The notes under the pieces: generated by a model
Databases searched by the model: none
What the model saw: the letters and a program-made list of their open reading frames with translations, nothing else
What the model was told of the DNA's origin: nothing
Origin: Cristatella mucedo
Taxonomy: Eukaryota; Bryozoa; Phylactolaemata; Cristatellidae
Length of the DNA: 64,000 nucleotides
Assembly: GCA_009760855.2 (NCBI GenBank)
Contig: WPIO01000043.1
Location: 1,302,001-1,366,000 of the forward strand
Reading direction: 5' to 3'
Shown: piece after piece, positions 18,930 to 31,700 of the stretch
How positions within the stretch are numbered: position 1 is the stretch's first letter
How the letters are laid out: each line of letters starts with the position of its first letter
Position numbers and translations under genes: made by a program

Positions 18930-21900
18930 GGGGAAAAATTCTCCCACTGGTATGTTGGGTGACCTGAGGATCGCCTGCCTCAGTTCTTGTTTGCACTGTT
19001 TCCTCCGCATACATAGCCACTTGATTTGCAGGTTGACCAGTGGTACGTAGGAGTGGTGCCTCCAAAAGAAGTGACCTTCGCAAACCTGAACGACAACATT
19101 AACCAAGACTTTCTTACGAACATGTGTAAAGTTTGTGGCAGTGTTGCTGAAGCTAAGATTTTCACCCACCCTGTAACTAAAAAGCATCTTGGTATTGGCA
19201 AGGTGCGTATGAGCGCTTGCGTTCGAGTTTACCCATGCTAGCACATTCTCTCTCCACCCACCTCTTTCCCTTCTTCCTTCTTCTCTTTCTTTTCTCCTTC
19301 CTTTTATTTCTTCCTTTTCTCATCTTCTTCTTCCTCGTCTTCCCCATATCCCTTTGTCTTACCACTTCTCCCCACATTTACCCTTCTATTCCTTCTTATC
19401 TTTGGCCTTCTCTTGCTGCTCCCGCTGCAGCTCCATTCGTCATCCGCTCATCCCTCTTTGTCTGCCTAATCCTCCACCTCATCATCGTGTTCATCTTCCA
19501 ACTCATCTTCCTTCTCTTCCTCTTCCTTCTCCTCCTTTATCTCTCTCCATTCTCTAGTTCTTCTCAGTACTCCATCTCTTTTCTTTCTCATTATCTTCCT
19601 TTTCGTCCTCCTCTTCCTCCCTGTTTCTCCATCCTCTCCTCTCGCTAGGGCACTCCGCACTCGGTCTCCTCTTCACGTACACGTACACCCATTTGCAACC
19701 GTGTACGTACGTGCATCCACGAAAACTTATCTCCGAAGTGGGTTGTCTTGTCGTTGTCCTGGGTTGAGGGGAGGATAGGTACCCAGCAGCATTCATTGCC
19801 TTTAGGTCTGGCTGCGATAGCTGTTGTGGTCGTGCGCCAACGCCTGTGCAAGCTTGAGCACGCACTGCATCACCTCTGCTCCGAACAGGTGGTCTTCGAC
19901 AGCACCAAAGCTGCACGGCTGTGCGTCGAGAAGCTCAACCAAGTGTCCAAAATGGGCATGATAATGACGGTACTCGTCGATCCTGGCGGCGTCGAGCGGC
20001 AGCGGCTCGTCGACGAGAAGGTGACGGGCAGACTGCCGCAGCCGGCCCCTGCCACCGCTGGACTGGGCGCAGCGTCCACGGCAGCTGATCGAGACGAGTC
20101 GGCGGAGACAGACAGCAGCGGCAGGCTGACTCGCGGCCCGTCTCTGGGCGGCGAGCAAGGCGACAGCAGCCTGGGCGACTCGGCGGAGCTCGACCCGAAC
20201 GCCTCAGCAGTCGCCGCCCTCGTACTCGATCGCCTGTCGACGTCCGCTGCAGCCGCTGAGGCGGCCGCCCATGACGACTGGCTGCTTCGCTCGCGTAGCA
20301 GCTCGAGCCTCGGTTCGCTGATTGCCTCCATGCGCGGCGGCGCGGCAGGCGGAGTCGCGTCATCGTCTGCTTCGATGGCTGCAGCAGCCGGCCCCCAGTA
20401 CCGTCAGCCTCAGCCTTCGCTGCTAGCACAGCACGAACTATCGAAAGGCGATTCGCAGCATGCTCCCGGCGGCGGTTCACTCGGCGATGGAGGCGACAAG
20501 AGCTACCGGAACCACCACAATCTCCATAATTCCGTTCGGCGCAGCGAAGGCAGCTACGATCAGACACGAGGGAGCAGCGGCCACCGCTCGACCACTGCCG
20601 ATGAGGGCGATCACCAGCAGCAGCACCGTCGCTCGGATCGCTCCTCCGAACACCGGCGAGGCAGCAGCAGCAGCGGTGGCGGTAGCGGCATGGACGGTCA
20701 CTGGCGCGACGGCGGCGCCGGTAAGGAGAGCGACCCCAGCTCTCTAGCTGCTGCTCGAGACAGGGACGCCTATGGCGGAGGCGGCACCAGCAGTCGACGC
20801 GATCGCAACAACCACGATGTCAAGGACGGCTGGGACGGCAATGCAGCAATATCGGGCAGGGCCGTGGCACCGGACGAGCGCGAGCACCATCGAGAGCGCC
20901 ATCGCCGAGCAGGCAGCGATCATCGGCGCGATGTGGCCGACCACGGCGACAGGCGGCATCCCAGGTTCACCGGGCACCTGCCGAGCGAGCGCGGGCACCG
21001 AGGCATCGATGCTAGGGACGAGCTGCAAAGGGAGCGAGCAGGCGGCCGCGATTGGAACGCCGCCGCCACCGACAGGGCTAGCAGCAGCAGCGCCGACTCG
21101 CACGGCAGGAACGGCCCGGACCGCGCCGACGTAGTCAAAAACGGCTCGGACCGAGGCGATGGCAGGCAATGGCGCGCCGGCACCAGGTCACCGGCAGCCA
21201 CCGCCGTCTCCTCCTCTGCTCGAAATGAAAGCTCTCTCGGCGAGCTTCCACTCGAGCCGTCGTCCAGCCGGAGTGCAAGCAGCCGACCTTCGGCAGAGGC
21301 TGCGGACAATGGGCCAAGCGCTGGCTGCACACCCGGGCCGAGTGCTGGCATCGGCACCGCCGCTAGCAGCGCCAGCATCTCGCTCGATCTCGACTCGCGC
21401 ATACAGCTGCTGCTGACCCAGGGCCGAGATCTGGGCGCCTCGCTGGGCAGCATAAGCCCGCTGCTGCCGTCGTCGTCAGACGATGACCAGCAACAGCTGC
21501 AGCTGCTGTCTCCGCTGCTCGTGAGCGCAGCGGCACAGGCGTTCACTCACCAGCAGACGCTCGCAGCTGCTTCCTCTACTGCTGCCGTCGTCGAGCCGTC
21601 GTCGAGGATTCTGTCCGATGACGAGATGAGCTTGGACAGCAACAATGGAGGAGACGACACGGCCGCGCCGATCGAAGGCGCTTGCGTCGGCAAGCCGAGC
21701 GGCGGCAGCAGCAGTGACAGCCCAGCGTACCCAATGCAAGATCGGCATCCACCGATGCCGCCCATGGACGTCTCGTGCCCGCCGCCGCTTCCGCCGCCTG
21801 AAGGAGCCGTGCTGCCGTTCCCCGGTCCATACTTCAACAGGCACGTCCCACCACCGGGCACGCCTGCGCTACAGCAGCCGCCGAATCCGTCGCTGCTGCC

Positions 21901-24900
21901 TCAGGCTGCGGCCATGTCGCCGTCGGGTGTCCAGCTGCCGCCGCCACTCGGCATGCAGCATCCGCCGCCTGGTCTGCCTCCACCACTGCCCTCGGGGCTG
22001 CCACCTGGCCTGTCCATGCCCCCTCCACCGACTGTGCAACAGCAGCTTCTGCCTCCGGGACTCGGGCACACCATGCTGCCATCCATGCCCCCAGGACTTC
22101 CGCCACCGCCGCTCGGCACGGGCCCACTGCCGGGACTGCCACCGCCTGGCCTACAGCTTCCGCCTCCCGGGTTTCCTCCACCACCGACTCTCGGAATGGC
22201 TCATCTGCGGGGCCTGCCGCCGCCACTGCCGGGCATCATGCCGCCAGGAATGAGCGTGCCGCCACCTGGCATGAACGCACCTCCTCCGGGCATGAGCATG
22301 CCTCCTCCGGGCATGAACGTGCCTCCTCCGGGCATGAACGTGCCTCCTCCGGGCATGAACGTGCCTCCTCCGGGCATGAACGTGCCTCCTCCGGGCATGA
22401 ACGTGCCACCTCCGAGCATGAACGTGCCACCCCCGAGCTTGAACGTGCCTCCTCCGAGCTTGAACGTGCCACCCCCTGTCTTGCACGGCCATCCGGGCGT
22501 AGGCGTGCCGACTCTGCCTCCGCTGCCGGTGCATCCTCCTCCTCCTGGCCTCGGACTGCCTCCCCTGGGGCAAGTTCATGGACCGCTGCCCCTGCTGCCT
22601 CCATCGGACATGAGTGTTCCGCCACCTCACGCGCACCTCATGCTGCCGCCGCCCCAGCTGTTGGGGCAGCTGACCTCTGTGCCGCCTCCCGGTTTTGGCA
22701 CATACGGCGGCAGCATGGCACCGTACTGCTATCCGCCGGGAGCCGGCCACTACATGGACGCTCACTATGCGGCGGTCGCAGCCAATGGCGGCTATCACGT
22801 GCCGCCTCCCGAGCACGGGGCGCCGCCGACGATCCGCTCCGAGTTCATCGACACGCTCGAGTCGACCATGGGCCATCTCATCGAGGAGCTGAAGACGGTC
22901 ATGGCAAACGACATTTGCAAGCGCCTCGTTCAAGTGACGGCGTTCAAGGCCTTCGATGCTTGGTGGGACGAAAATGAGAAGATGGCAAAGGTGCGCGTCG
23001 GCCTCTGCCATCTAATCCACTCCGACACCACCATCACCTCTCCCTTCAGCTTGCTCCCGCTCGGTTCCGCTAGCATCTGCCACTGTTGCCTCTCGTCCGC
23101 CGGCAGCCTGATCGTCCCGTGTCGTCGCTCGCGGGCCCGTTGCAGCAGCAGACAGCAGTGGCACTGGAGCAGCCGCTAAAAAAAAGTTCGGCCACCGCTG
23201 ACTCATCTGTCGCGACAGCGCCTGCCGTCGCCGAGCGGAGGCCGATGCCTTCTTCGGCATCGTCGACGTTGTCTGCGCTATTTGATCGGGATCGGGACAC
23301 GTCTTTCCGCAACCCATTCGCCAGCGCCGGCTCTTTCCTCGGCCTGCGAGCCGGCATCGCCAAGATGCCGTCATTCAGAGTGAGCCGCGCCTCCGACGTC
23401 ATCGTAGTGGTGCAGTGTTGCAACTGTAAACGTTTTCGCCATGCACCTTTTTTGTGGCACCCGCTGTCCGAGACTCTGAAGTTGCTCTTTGTCGGCTCCA
23501 CATTAAGTCTCAGCTAAAGACATCTGTTTTTTCTCACCCACCCCACCTAACCGCTTTTCCTGGGCCGCAGTGAATTTATGTTAAAGTCAGTGGGTGTTAC
23601 CATCCAGGGCTACTACTAACTGGTGATCTCAATCGTATGTTTGCATGCTTGTCTAAGCACGATATCGTGCTGGTAATGGCTTCTCTTGAAGTGACTCGTG
23701 CAGTGTCTGGATCGATTCGTCGGGCGTTCTGAGGGCGCTTTACTGGCAATGTACTATTAGGATTTTTGTTATGCTAGCTTCAGCCTGAAGAATATCGCTG
23801 GAAATTCCAAATGTTTCATTGTAATGAGGGTCCGAGTGTCCATCGACCTAGCTGATGAGCCTGGCCCTACTGTTGGGCCCACCAGCAATGCTCAAGCCCG
23901 TGACCATTATCGTAAAGTGCTTGCACGGTTAATACCCTCCGTCTCCTCCTGCTGTTTACTTAGTCATAGGTTAGGCCGAGCACGGTACTAATGGGCTTCT
24001 TATAAAAAAGGTCTAAAAAATATAATTTATTTAAATAGCGCCCTGTGAGAACTTGATCTCTATCCAGGCGCTTTGGATATCTCACAAGGCTCGAACCCCG
24101 ACCTCGGTCGTCAAATGCATTCACCTTGACTGTGGTCGTCAAAGGCAAGCACCTTAAAACCGTGGGCCAAACCAGGGTTGCAGTCTCTTCTTTTTGGTGA
24201 GTTTGACATATTTGACATTTCTGGTGATTTTCGGCTGCACATGATGTGCCTTCCATCATTTTTTTCTCATTGTTGTCTCCTAAGTTATGCAAGATTCGTC
24301 TTAGCCGAGGGCTAAGGTGCTCACACTTTACTACCCAGGTCGTCGGTTAGAGTAATGTAATGTGTCTCTGTCTGTAACTGCACAAAGCTACAAAGACTAT
24401 TTGGGTGTTATGAAGGAGAGTTTTGTATAGCACACTCACAGCCTCAGCAGCTTTCGGTACTCAATCGGTAGCCAACAGACTTCATCTCACGCAACAAAGA
24501 GAAAGTGGGAAGCATAGCAGAGTCAGGAGAGCAGTTGAGTAGTAAGTAGCATGAAAGTAGCAGCTCAGGACCTCTGGAAAGGATGAGCCATAGTCGGCAG
24601 CAGAACATTAGTTGTCGTTGCATAAGAATTGTGTGAGTGAGTTCCATAGTCTAGGACCCGCAGTGCTAAAGCTTATGTTGCCAGCGTTCTTTAAGCAGAG
24701 GAACGGAACAGCTAATTTATTGTCCATACACGACGAGTCCTGAAGCCGCGATCCTTTATTACCTAATGTTAGCAGGGGGTGGCGGTTACGGCCTTTCTGC
24801 CACCTTATAAATGAAGCTGACAAATCCAGTGATTAATTATATATTTTGCTCTCTTCACTTACTTGAATTTCATGTTCATGCTATGGCTAACGTGCCCGTC

Positions 24901-26358
24901 AGAAATGGCTGGCAGAAATCGCAGGTTTTAATATGGAAATTTGTAGTTTCTTAAAGCTCTTGAAGTTGAAAGTCCTTAGAAGCTTTGTGAGTTATAATTG
25001 CCTTAAGGGGGAACTTCGATGGACTAAATGTTTACGTGCAAGTAGATTTTTCTTTGAGCTCTCTTTTTTACTTCAATTCCTGTTTTCGTTTTCAGGGTTT
25101 GCAATTTCAGTTATAGAGCTTGCTAAATGGCATTTCCTTGTGCCACGCCTACGTCAGCTTACTGCTGCTGCCTCGAGCGGTCGCGTCTGCTGCACTCGCT
25201 GTCGTTGTGCCATCGGTTCCCTAGTGCAACACCGTAGTCGGCACTGCAGGATTGCAGCCTGCACCTTCTGATGTCAACCGAAGAGTTGTTATGTGTGCAT
25301 GACCTCACTCGGGCCATGTGCTCTCCCCGACTGGGTCAGGCATGTGCATTGTACTGGCATTGCACTTTAGGAAGCTGGGATGTGGGTGCTCGAACTAGCA
25401 CAAGCTGCAAGGCTGCCAGAATAATAATTGTAATAGTAATATACTAGAGCTCTCTGCCTGTGGCCTTGCTGGGTGGTTGCCGTGTTTCAGACTTCCTCAC
25501 TTTAATTAGTAGGTATTTGTAAAGCACCCTCAGAGAACTTGATCTCTTTCTAGGCCTTCGCATATGCTGTAAAGAAAGCATGATTGAATGGTTAGTGGTA
25601 GCATGCTCAATGACAGCAAGCGTAACATGGTTAGAGGTTACATGCTCAGGGTCAGCATGCAAATACCGGTAGTGTTAGCATGCACCGTGTCAACACGGGT
25701 AAGCACACTAAGGACGAATAATATGGACCCACTAGATGCTATGATAAATTGATGCATTTTTAGCTTCAATTTAAATGTGGTCGTCAGGTGATATCGTGAC
25801 GCCAGTCTTAAGTGTGTTCCGAGGCTTTGGGGAGCGTAGGAACTAAAGGTAGGGCGGTCTCCAAAGGATTTGATCATCGTGGCAGCGCTTGTGCACCACC
25901 TGCCCCGCTTGTCAACACCGTGAGCTAGGTGGCAGTGTGCGACCGCCTGCAGTGCGTGCATCGTCTCTGGTTGCTTCTTCCAGAGGAAAGTCACTCGGCC
26001 GCCTACTGCAGCTGAGGAGAAGCCAGCTGCAGTGCAAGGTGAGACCGTGCAGTCATGCCGCATAGTCGGGTTGTTTTCATTTCTGTTTCATGCTTCCACC
26101 GACGAATTTGCCGTCCGCTGCATGCACACTGCTGATCGTGTTTCGGTGTCCGAAGTGGCATTGTCGCCCACATAATGCATCCTGTTACCGGCAATGGAAT
26201 GTGTGCCCCCAAAAGCCTCTTGGGCACCAATCGCTGAAACCGAAGTCCCCCCTCCCGTAGAGCAGTGCCTTTTCTGTAATCTTTTCGGTTGGCATTGCTA
26301 CCGACGTGCTGTCAATGAGGTTCGGTCAGCATAAGCTAAAGGTCTTTTGCCGGCTGCG

Positions 26359-26445
<87 letters not shown>

Positions 26446-28738
26446 TCGGGCTTTTGGGCTCTGAGTCGAGCCCTTTGTCGGCTCTTCTTCATGTCGATGC
26501 AGAGAACTCCTCAATAAGTCAAATTAGTGTTCCCGATCTGAGGGAAGCTCTTTCTGTGTGTGCGTGTGCTTGTGCGTGTGTCGGATGCTACCCAATTTTC
26601 TTTCTTTCCTTCATATCGTCTGTTGCATTTTGCAGGTGAAGTCAGACCCGAGGTCGGCAGCAAGGCGCATCCGAAGAACGCCGGCAAGAAAGAGGTCACA
26701 GCCGCCAAGAAACTGGTGATAGAAGAGGGCGAACTGACGTCCGAGGCAGAGTCCTACGTGGAGTCCTCCTCAGAAGACGAATGTATGTGCACTGCCGCAC
26801 ACTGGCCCATGCCAGTTGCAGCAGTGCTTTCGGCGCGGTCGGGTCGAGTTCTGCCCGTGACTCATGCTGACCTGCTTGCATCTAGCACTGCACAGCATTT
26901 CCCTAGAGATGAGTGCTCATTGGTTGTTATGGATATGGGATTTTTTTTAATTTGCCAAGTCATGTTCGTATACATGGATAATGGTGCTGAACCATTCATG
27001 CACCTGGCATTCAAAGTAGTGCCGTGTTTCTTGTAAAAAAAAAATGGTCTGCTGTTGCGATGCCGATGGTTGCCACCTTCCTTTTTTTTTTTTTTACTGC
27101 ATTTCACTTTTGAGTGTGCCCGTATCAACCTTTGTCACTGTAGATAAGTGGATACTCATGCTCACTGTAAGCACATGCATCCTGACCTGCCTCATCTCGT
27201 CTTGTTAGTCTCTCTCTCCTCCCTGTCTGCCTTTCTCCCTGTCTCTTCCGTGTCTGCCTCTTTCTGCTTTCTTTCTCTCTATCAATCTCTCTCACTGTCT
27301 CTTGCTCCCTTTAGCTGTCTGACCCACGTTCGTATTCATAATAATAATAAGACATTTGTATTGTGCCCTTACAGAACTTTGTCTCTTTCTAGTCACTTCT
27401 GTCCGTTCCCCTTTGCCTCCCCTCATTAGATCATTCTCGAGCTCTTTTTACTCTCTCCTTGTCTTCCAGTACTCAAAACTCTTAACTCTCAGGCTGCTGG
27501 TTTTGCTGACATTAGCACGTAGATGGCTGCAAACTTTTTTCGATTGAATGACAATAAAACCAACTTGCTCCGGCAGCCTTGTGTCACACAGAAATGGAAA
27601 AGTCAAACCCTCAAAGTGAGATTGCCCAGTATATCTCTTGTAGCATCTGCAATTAATCTGGCTGTTGGGTTCTAAAGTTACCTCTCGCTAGACGACCGTG
27701 TCTGCTCTACGGTAAAGTCTGCCTACTTTTAGCTGCACAGCATTGAAAAAAAACTGGGCCTCCTTGGACCCACTTCGTTTGTCCATGCATTTCTGACATC
27801 CACTCTAGAGTTCTGTAACTCACCGGTCTTCCGCCCTGTGCAATAAGGCATCTGCAGATACAGCAGAAACGTCGCATTGCACCACTGCTCACCGTTCTGC
27901 ACCTCAAGCAGCATGTCGCCTCCAAAGTTGCATCTCTTCGACATTGATTTCCTTCTTTTGCAACCATACTTCCCCCGGAACCCAAAGACTTTGGTTTCCC
28001 GGAAGCTGCCAGCCGAGTCATTAAAGCAACTCCGGCTGATCGCTAGTTGGCATCGTTTATGGTCAGAACTACGGCGGTATCTGATCGCCTTCGTGCCTCT
28101 GACTTTCGTTCTTGATTAATGAAAACATTCTTGGCAAATGCTTTCGCAGTTGTTCGTTTTGAGGCGATCCAAGAATTTCATCTCAAACACCGAAATACGA
28201 ATGCCCCCCCCCCCTCTGTCCCTCTTAACCATTACCTCGAGTTCCGAAAACCAACAAAATAGAACCAAGCTTCATAAATTGCGCCGGCCTGCCTATCCAA
28301 ACTACTTCGAATCAAGCAATGTATCTTGCCACTTGCTCTACTGGCTCCAGCTGTTTGGCTGTGCCTCGAATTGCCCTCATTTGGTGCACAGATATCTTGC
28401 TGCCCTTCTCAACCCCTCGGGTCTGGCGGCTTCGCTGCAGTTTCTGCAGCAGCGCTTCACAGCGCCTGTCTTGTGTGGCAGAGTGCATGCTCTCGTGCCA
28501 CCATAGCGCTCGCTTGCGCATGCTTTTGTGTTCTCAGTCATTCTCATGCACAGGGCGTAGCTATCTGCTGCTCCCTAGCTTGGTCGTTCTCGATCTGGCT
28601 CCGAGCGTAGTCGATTGGTGGTTCCATGTTTCATCGCTCTCGTGAGCGTGCCTCTGCTCGTCCTAGAGCGGGCTTGCTGCTGGTGCTTTGCGTGTGTGCG
28701 TGCTTTTGTATGCATTCTTGAACGTACGTGTGCGAGAT

Positions 28739-28769
<31 letters not shown>

Positions 28770-31700
28770 GTGCGCGTGCGCGCACCTATGTGCTCGGGTG
28801 CGTGTGTGCGTGCATTGTCTGTGTATGACTGGTGTTGCAGTGGCAGTGATTGTGTGGCGGCCGCTATCGAACATTGTCCGAACAGAAACGTATGTGGATC
28901 GCAGAGGTTTCACTTACCACTCGGCCTGCCTGAGTACCTTGCAGCAGGCCAGAAGGCTTTCTTTCCGGCCGATTGCGTGTAGTTGCTGCTTCTGCCCTCT
29001 GCCTAGGTCTTAGCCTATGGATGGGGCGCTTTCCTTTAACGACATTAGTCGTTTGTTCCAGTCGAGTGCAGGAGCCAATCCTCATTGCCTCCGAAAGCGC
29101 TGTGATGGCTGCCGAGGCTCTTGTGTCGCCAAGAAAGAGGCTGGCGTGATCGGTGACATTCACCTTTTCTTTTTTCCTCTATCGCAGCATCCAGCGAGAG
29201 GGACCATCCAAGCGACGAATCGTACGAGCCGGGCGGAGAGCCCGACAGTAGCAGCGGAGATGAGGCCGGCTCATCGTCCACGTCATCCGAGTCGGAGGTC
29301 GCCGAGGACAAGGTCGACGACCGCCGGAGCAGCTCTGCCACCTCGACAGACGAAGACGAGAGCGAAGCCTCACAGAAGCAGCTGCTGCAGCGCCGCATCG
29401 TCACAAAGGGAAAGGGGTGTGTCATTGCTGCGCCATCCTCCACGTCAGAACGCTCACTCTTGTGCGAGCGTGAGCACGCTTTGAGCGCTTTGACTTAGTT
29501 AAGTCTCGCTCGGGTGGTGTCCGTGGGTGGTGCGCACATGGCGGCGAGGTCCGCGAGAACTTGACATCATTACCCTGCCACCCTCGATGCCTCGCTGAGG
29601 CCATGAGTTGTGCAGTATTGCAACTGTCGACGTTTTTGCCATGCGCCTTTATTGTGACACCTGCTATCCGAGACTCTGAAGCTTGTGGAAAGAGAAAGGT
29701 TATTTTGCCCTAAAGCAAGTCGTGCGCACGAGTGGGAGCACCACTCACGTGTCCGGCGTTGCTGCTCGCAAAAGGGTGCGCCTTATTCCGATTGGCAGCC
29801 CGATAGGTGGCAGCACCCATCGGCGGTCGATCTGTTGTCATTGTGCTCACCTGCCAATGCCTCACTTGAAGCCTGGGTAGCTTCGGTGGCTTATTAAACA
29901 AAGGACAGTAGCTCTTCAAGAAATGCACCACTTTAGGATGGTAGAGACTTGTTATGAAGTAGTCGACTGTTAGGTGATGTCTGAAAAAAGGTTAGGCTGT
30001 TTACACTAATTTTGCAGTACTTTTTTTGATGAGCAAGGAATCTATATAAAAAAAAATCTATCCAGTGTGGCCCAAGCCACCCTAGGTGGGTGAACACAAA
30101 GCTGTAATTTTACGTTTTTTCAAAGCTTTGCTAGTCCTTCAAAAGATTGCTGTAATAAGATGAGAGAAGTTTAGCCGATTCAACAACCTCATTTATATAG
30201 CAACAAAAGAGCCCCAACGGCTGTCCACCTGTGGGCAATAATGGATCGTCTAATGCGGACACGAACCCACCACCTGGGTTGTGAACAATAATAATTATAA
30301 TAATAACAATAGTAATAATGCATTTGTATAGTGAGCAGGAGAGCTGAATCTTTTTCGAGGCACTTCACAGAAGCTGTAAAGAAAGCTTATTTTATTCACT
30401 TATATAGCACTCGAAATGAACTTAATCTCTATTTACATGTGCCACGGGGCTCGAGCCCACGACTTCGGCCAGCAAATACGTTTACTTTGGTCAGGCGAGC
30501 ACCTTGACTACTGGGCCAAACCAGCTCGACGCATGACCAAATGATTAGTGGTAACATTCGCAATGTAACCAAGCATAACGTTCTTAGATGTGACTCGTTA
30601 GTCTTTGGCCCAGTGTAAGCTATTTAACACAACGCTTCCTGCATTCGGTGTCAAGTTGTGAGTGGCATTGTAGTGCTATAGCTTGCCCTTCGGTTACAAC
30701 TGCCTCTAGCACTACACATTACCGTCGTTGGTTATGATACGGCAGTGTGTCGCCGGTAATGGCTGTTGAGTTGAGCTGCGCCCAGCTGTTGGCATGACCT
30801 CTGCTATATCGAGAAGTTAGTTAAGCCAGTTTAGACCTCAAAAGAGAACTCGGCGTTAGACTCGATGCTGTCTGCTCCATTATTAGAACGGGAGCGCAAT
30901 AGAACGACGTCGGTGAGCTATGACTGTTAGTGTCGTCGTCTGCATTTCTACTCTGTTTTCTGCCCTGTCGAAAGAAGCCAGTGATATGTTTAGCTACGTA
31001 GTAGTAGGATCGGTTGGTATTAAGCCATGAGGGGTCGAACACTGACCTTGAAGGGGCTTGTGGGGCAGGCAGACCACCTCAACCACCTCTTCAGGTTGGT
31101 CTGGGGGCAGGCCAATTCCCTCAGGCTTCTTTTTGGATTTTTATAGTGTGTATCTCCATCAGTAACTCCACAAAGCCACCGTAACTTAATGGGGGGTGGG
31201 ATGCTGGATATATAGAGCTTCTCTGCAGCTCATCCGAGCCCCGGCAGCTAGGCCATAGCGGCTGCTCTCAACCTCCGATGCTGCGGCATCGTACCAAAAG
31301 CTTTGAATCAACATAGACTTGTTGTTGTTGTAAGGTTCCAACATGCATACTGCAAGTATCGCGACGATGTGTTGTAATATCTATTTAAAGTGGGGGGGAT
31401 CATGCATGCATCAACCGTTTTGGCAGCTGATGCAGCCGCACCCGTAGCTATCCATCTCGCGCGAGCACACGCCTCCTCGGCAGCTGAGTCTCCACTTTTT
31501 GCCCGGCAGCCGATTGCCAGCCGTCGGGGAGCGCCGTCGACGGCGCAGGTCCGGTCTCAGCTTAGCCAGCAGCATCGGGGGCAAGCTATCGTCGTCTTCT
31601 CGGTCCAGCTCACGCTCGGCCTTGCCATCGTACCGAGGATCGCCGGCGTCTCGCGCCGGCAGCGCCGCTGCAACGAGTGACGGCGAGGTGGCTGCGGCGG

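Noticed and set aside
19217-19648. 143-codon Leu/Phe/Ser-rich plus-strand frame, resembling a membrane protein
   Set aside because: It is a pyrimidine-rich intron tract; hydrophobicity follows from the base composition.
22151-23011. 286-codon minus-strand frame opposite SETD1 exon 5
   Set aside because: It mirrors the proline minisatellite (Arg/His repeats on the other strand), has no splice context and no family similarity.
22991-23179. Continuation of SETD1 exon 5 to the stop at 23179
   Set aside because: It would end the protein before N-SET and SET, and the translation loses family similarity exactly at the GTGCGC donor.
26358-26443. CRISPR-like or satellite array
   Set aside because: A plain (GCCT)n microsatellite with no spacers.
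31390-31680. Alternative frame [15 protein letters not shown] as the SETD1 exon 10 start
   Set aside because: It hits a stop at 31680 and cannot reach the 32252 donor. The other frame stays open and fits the phases of exons 9 and 11.
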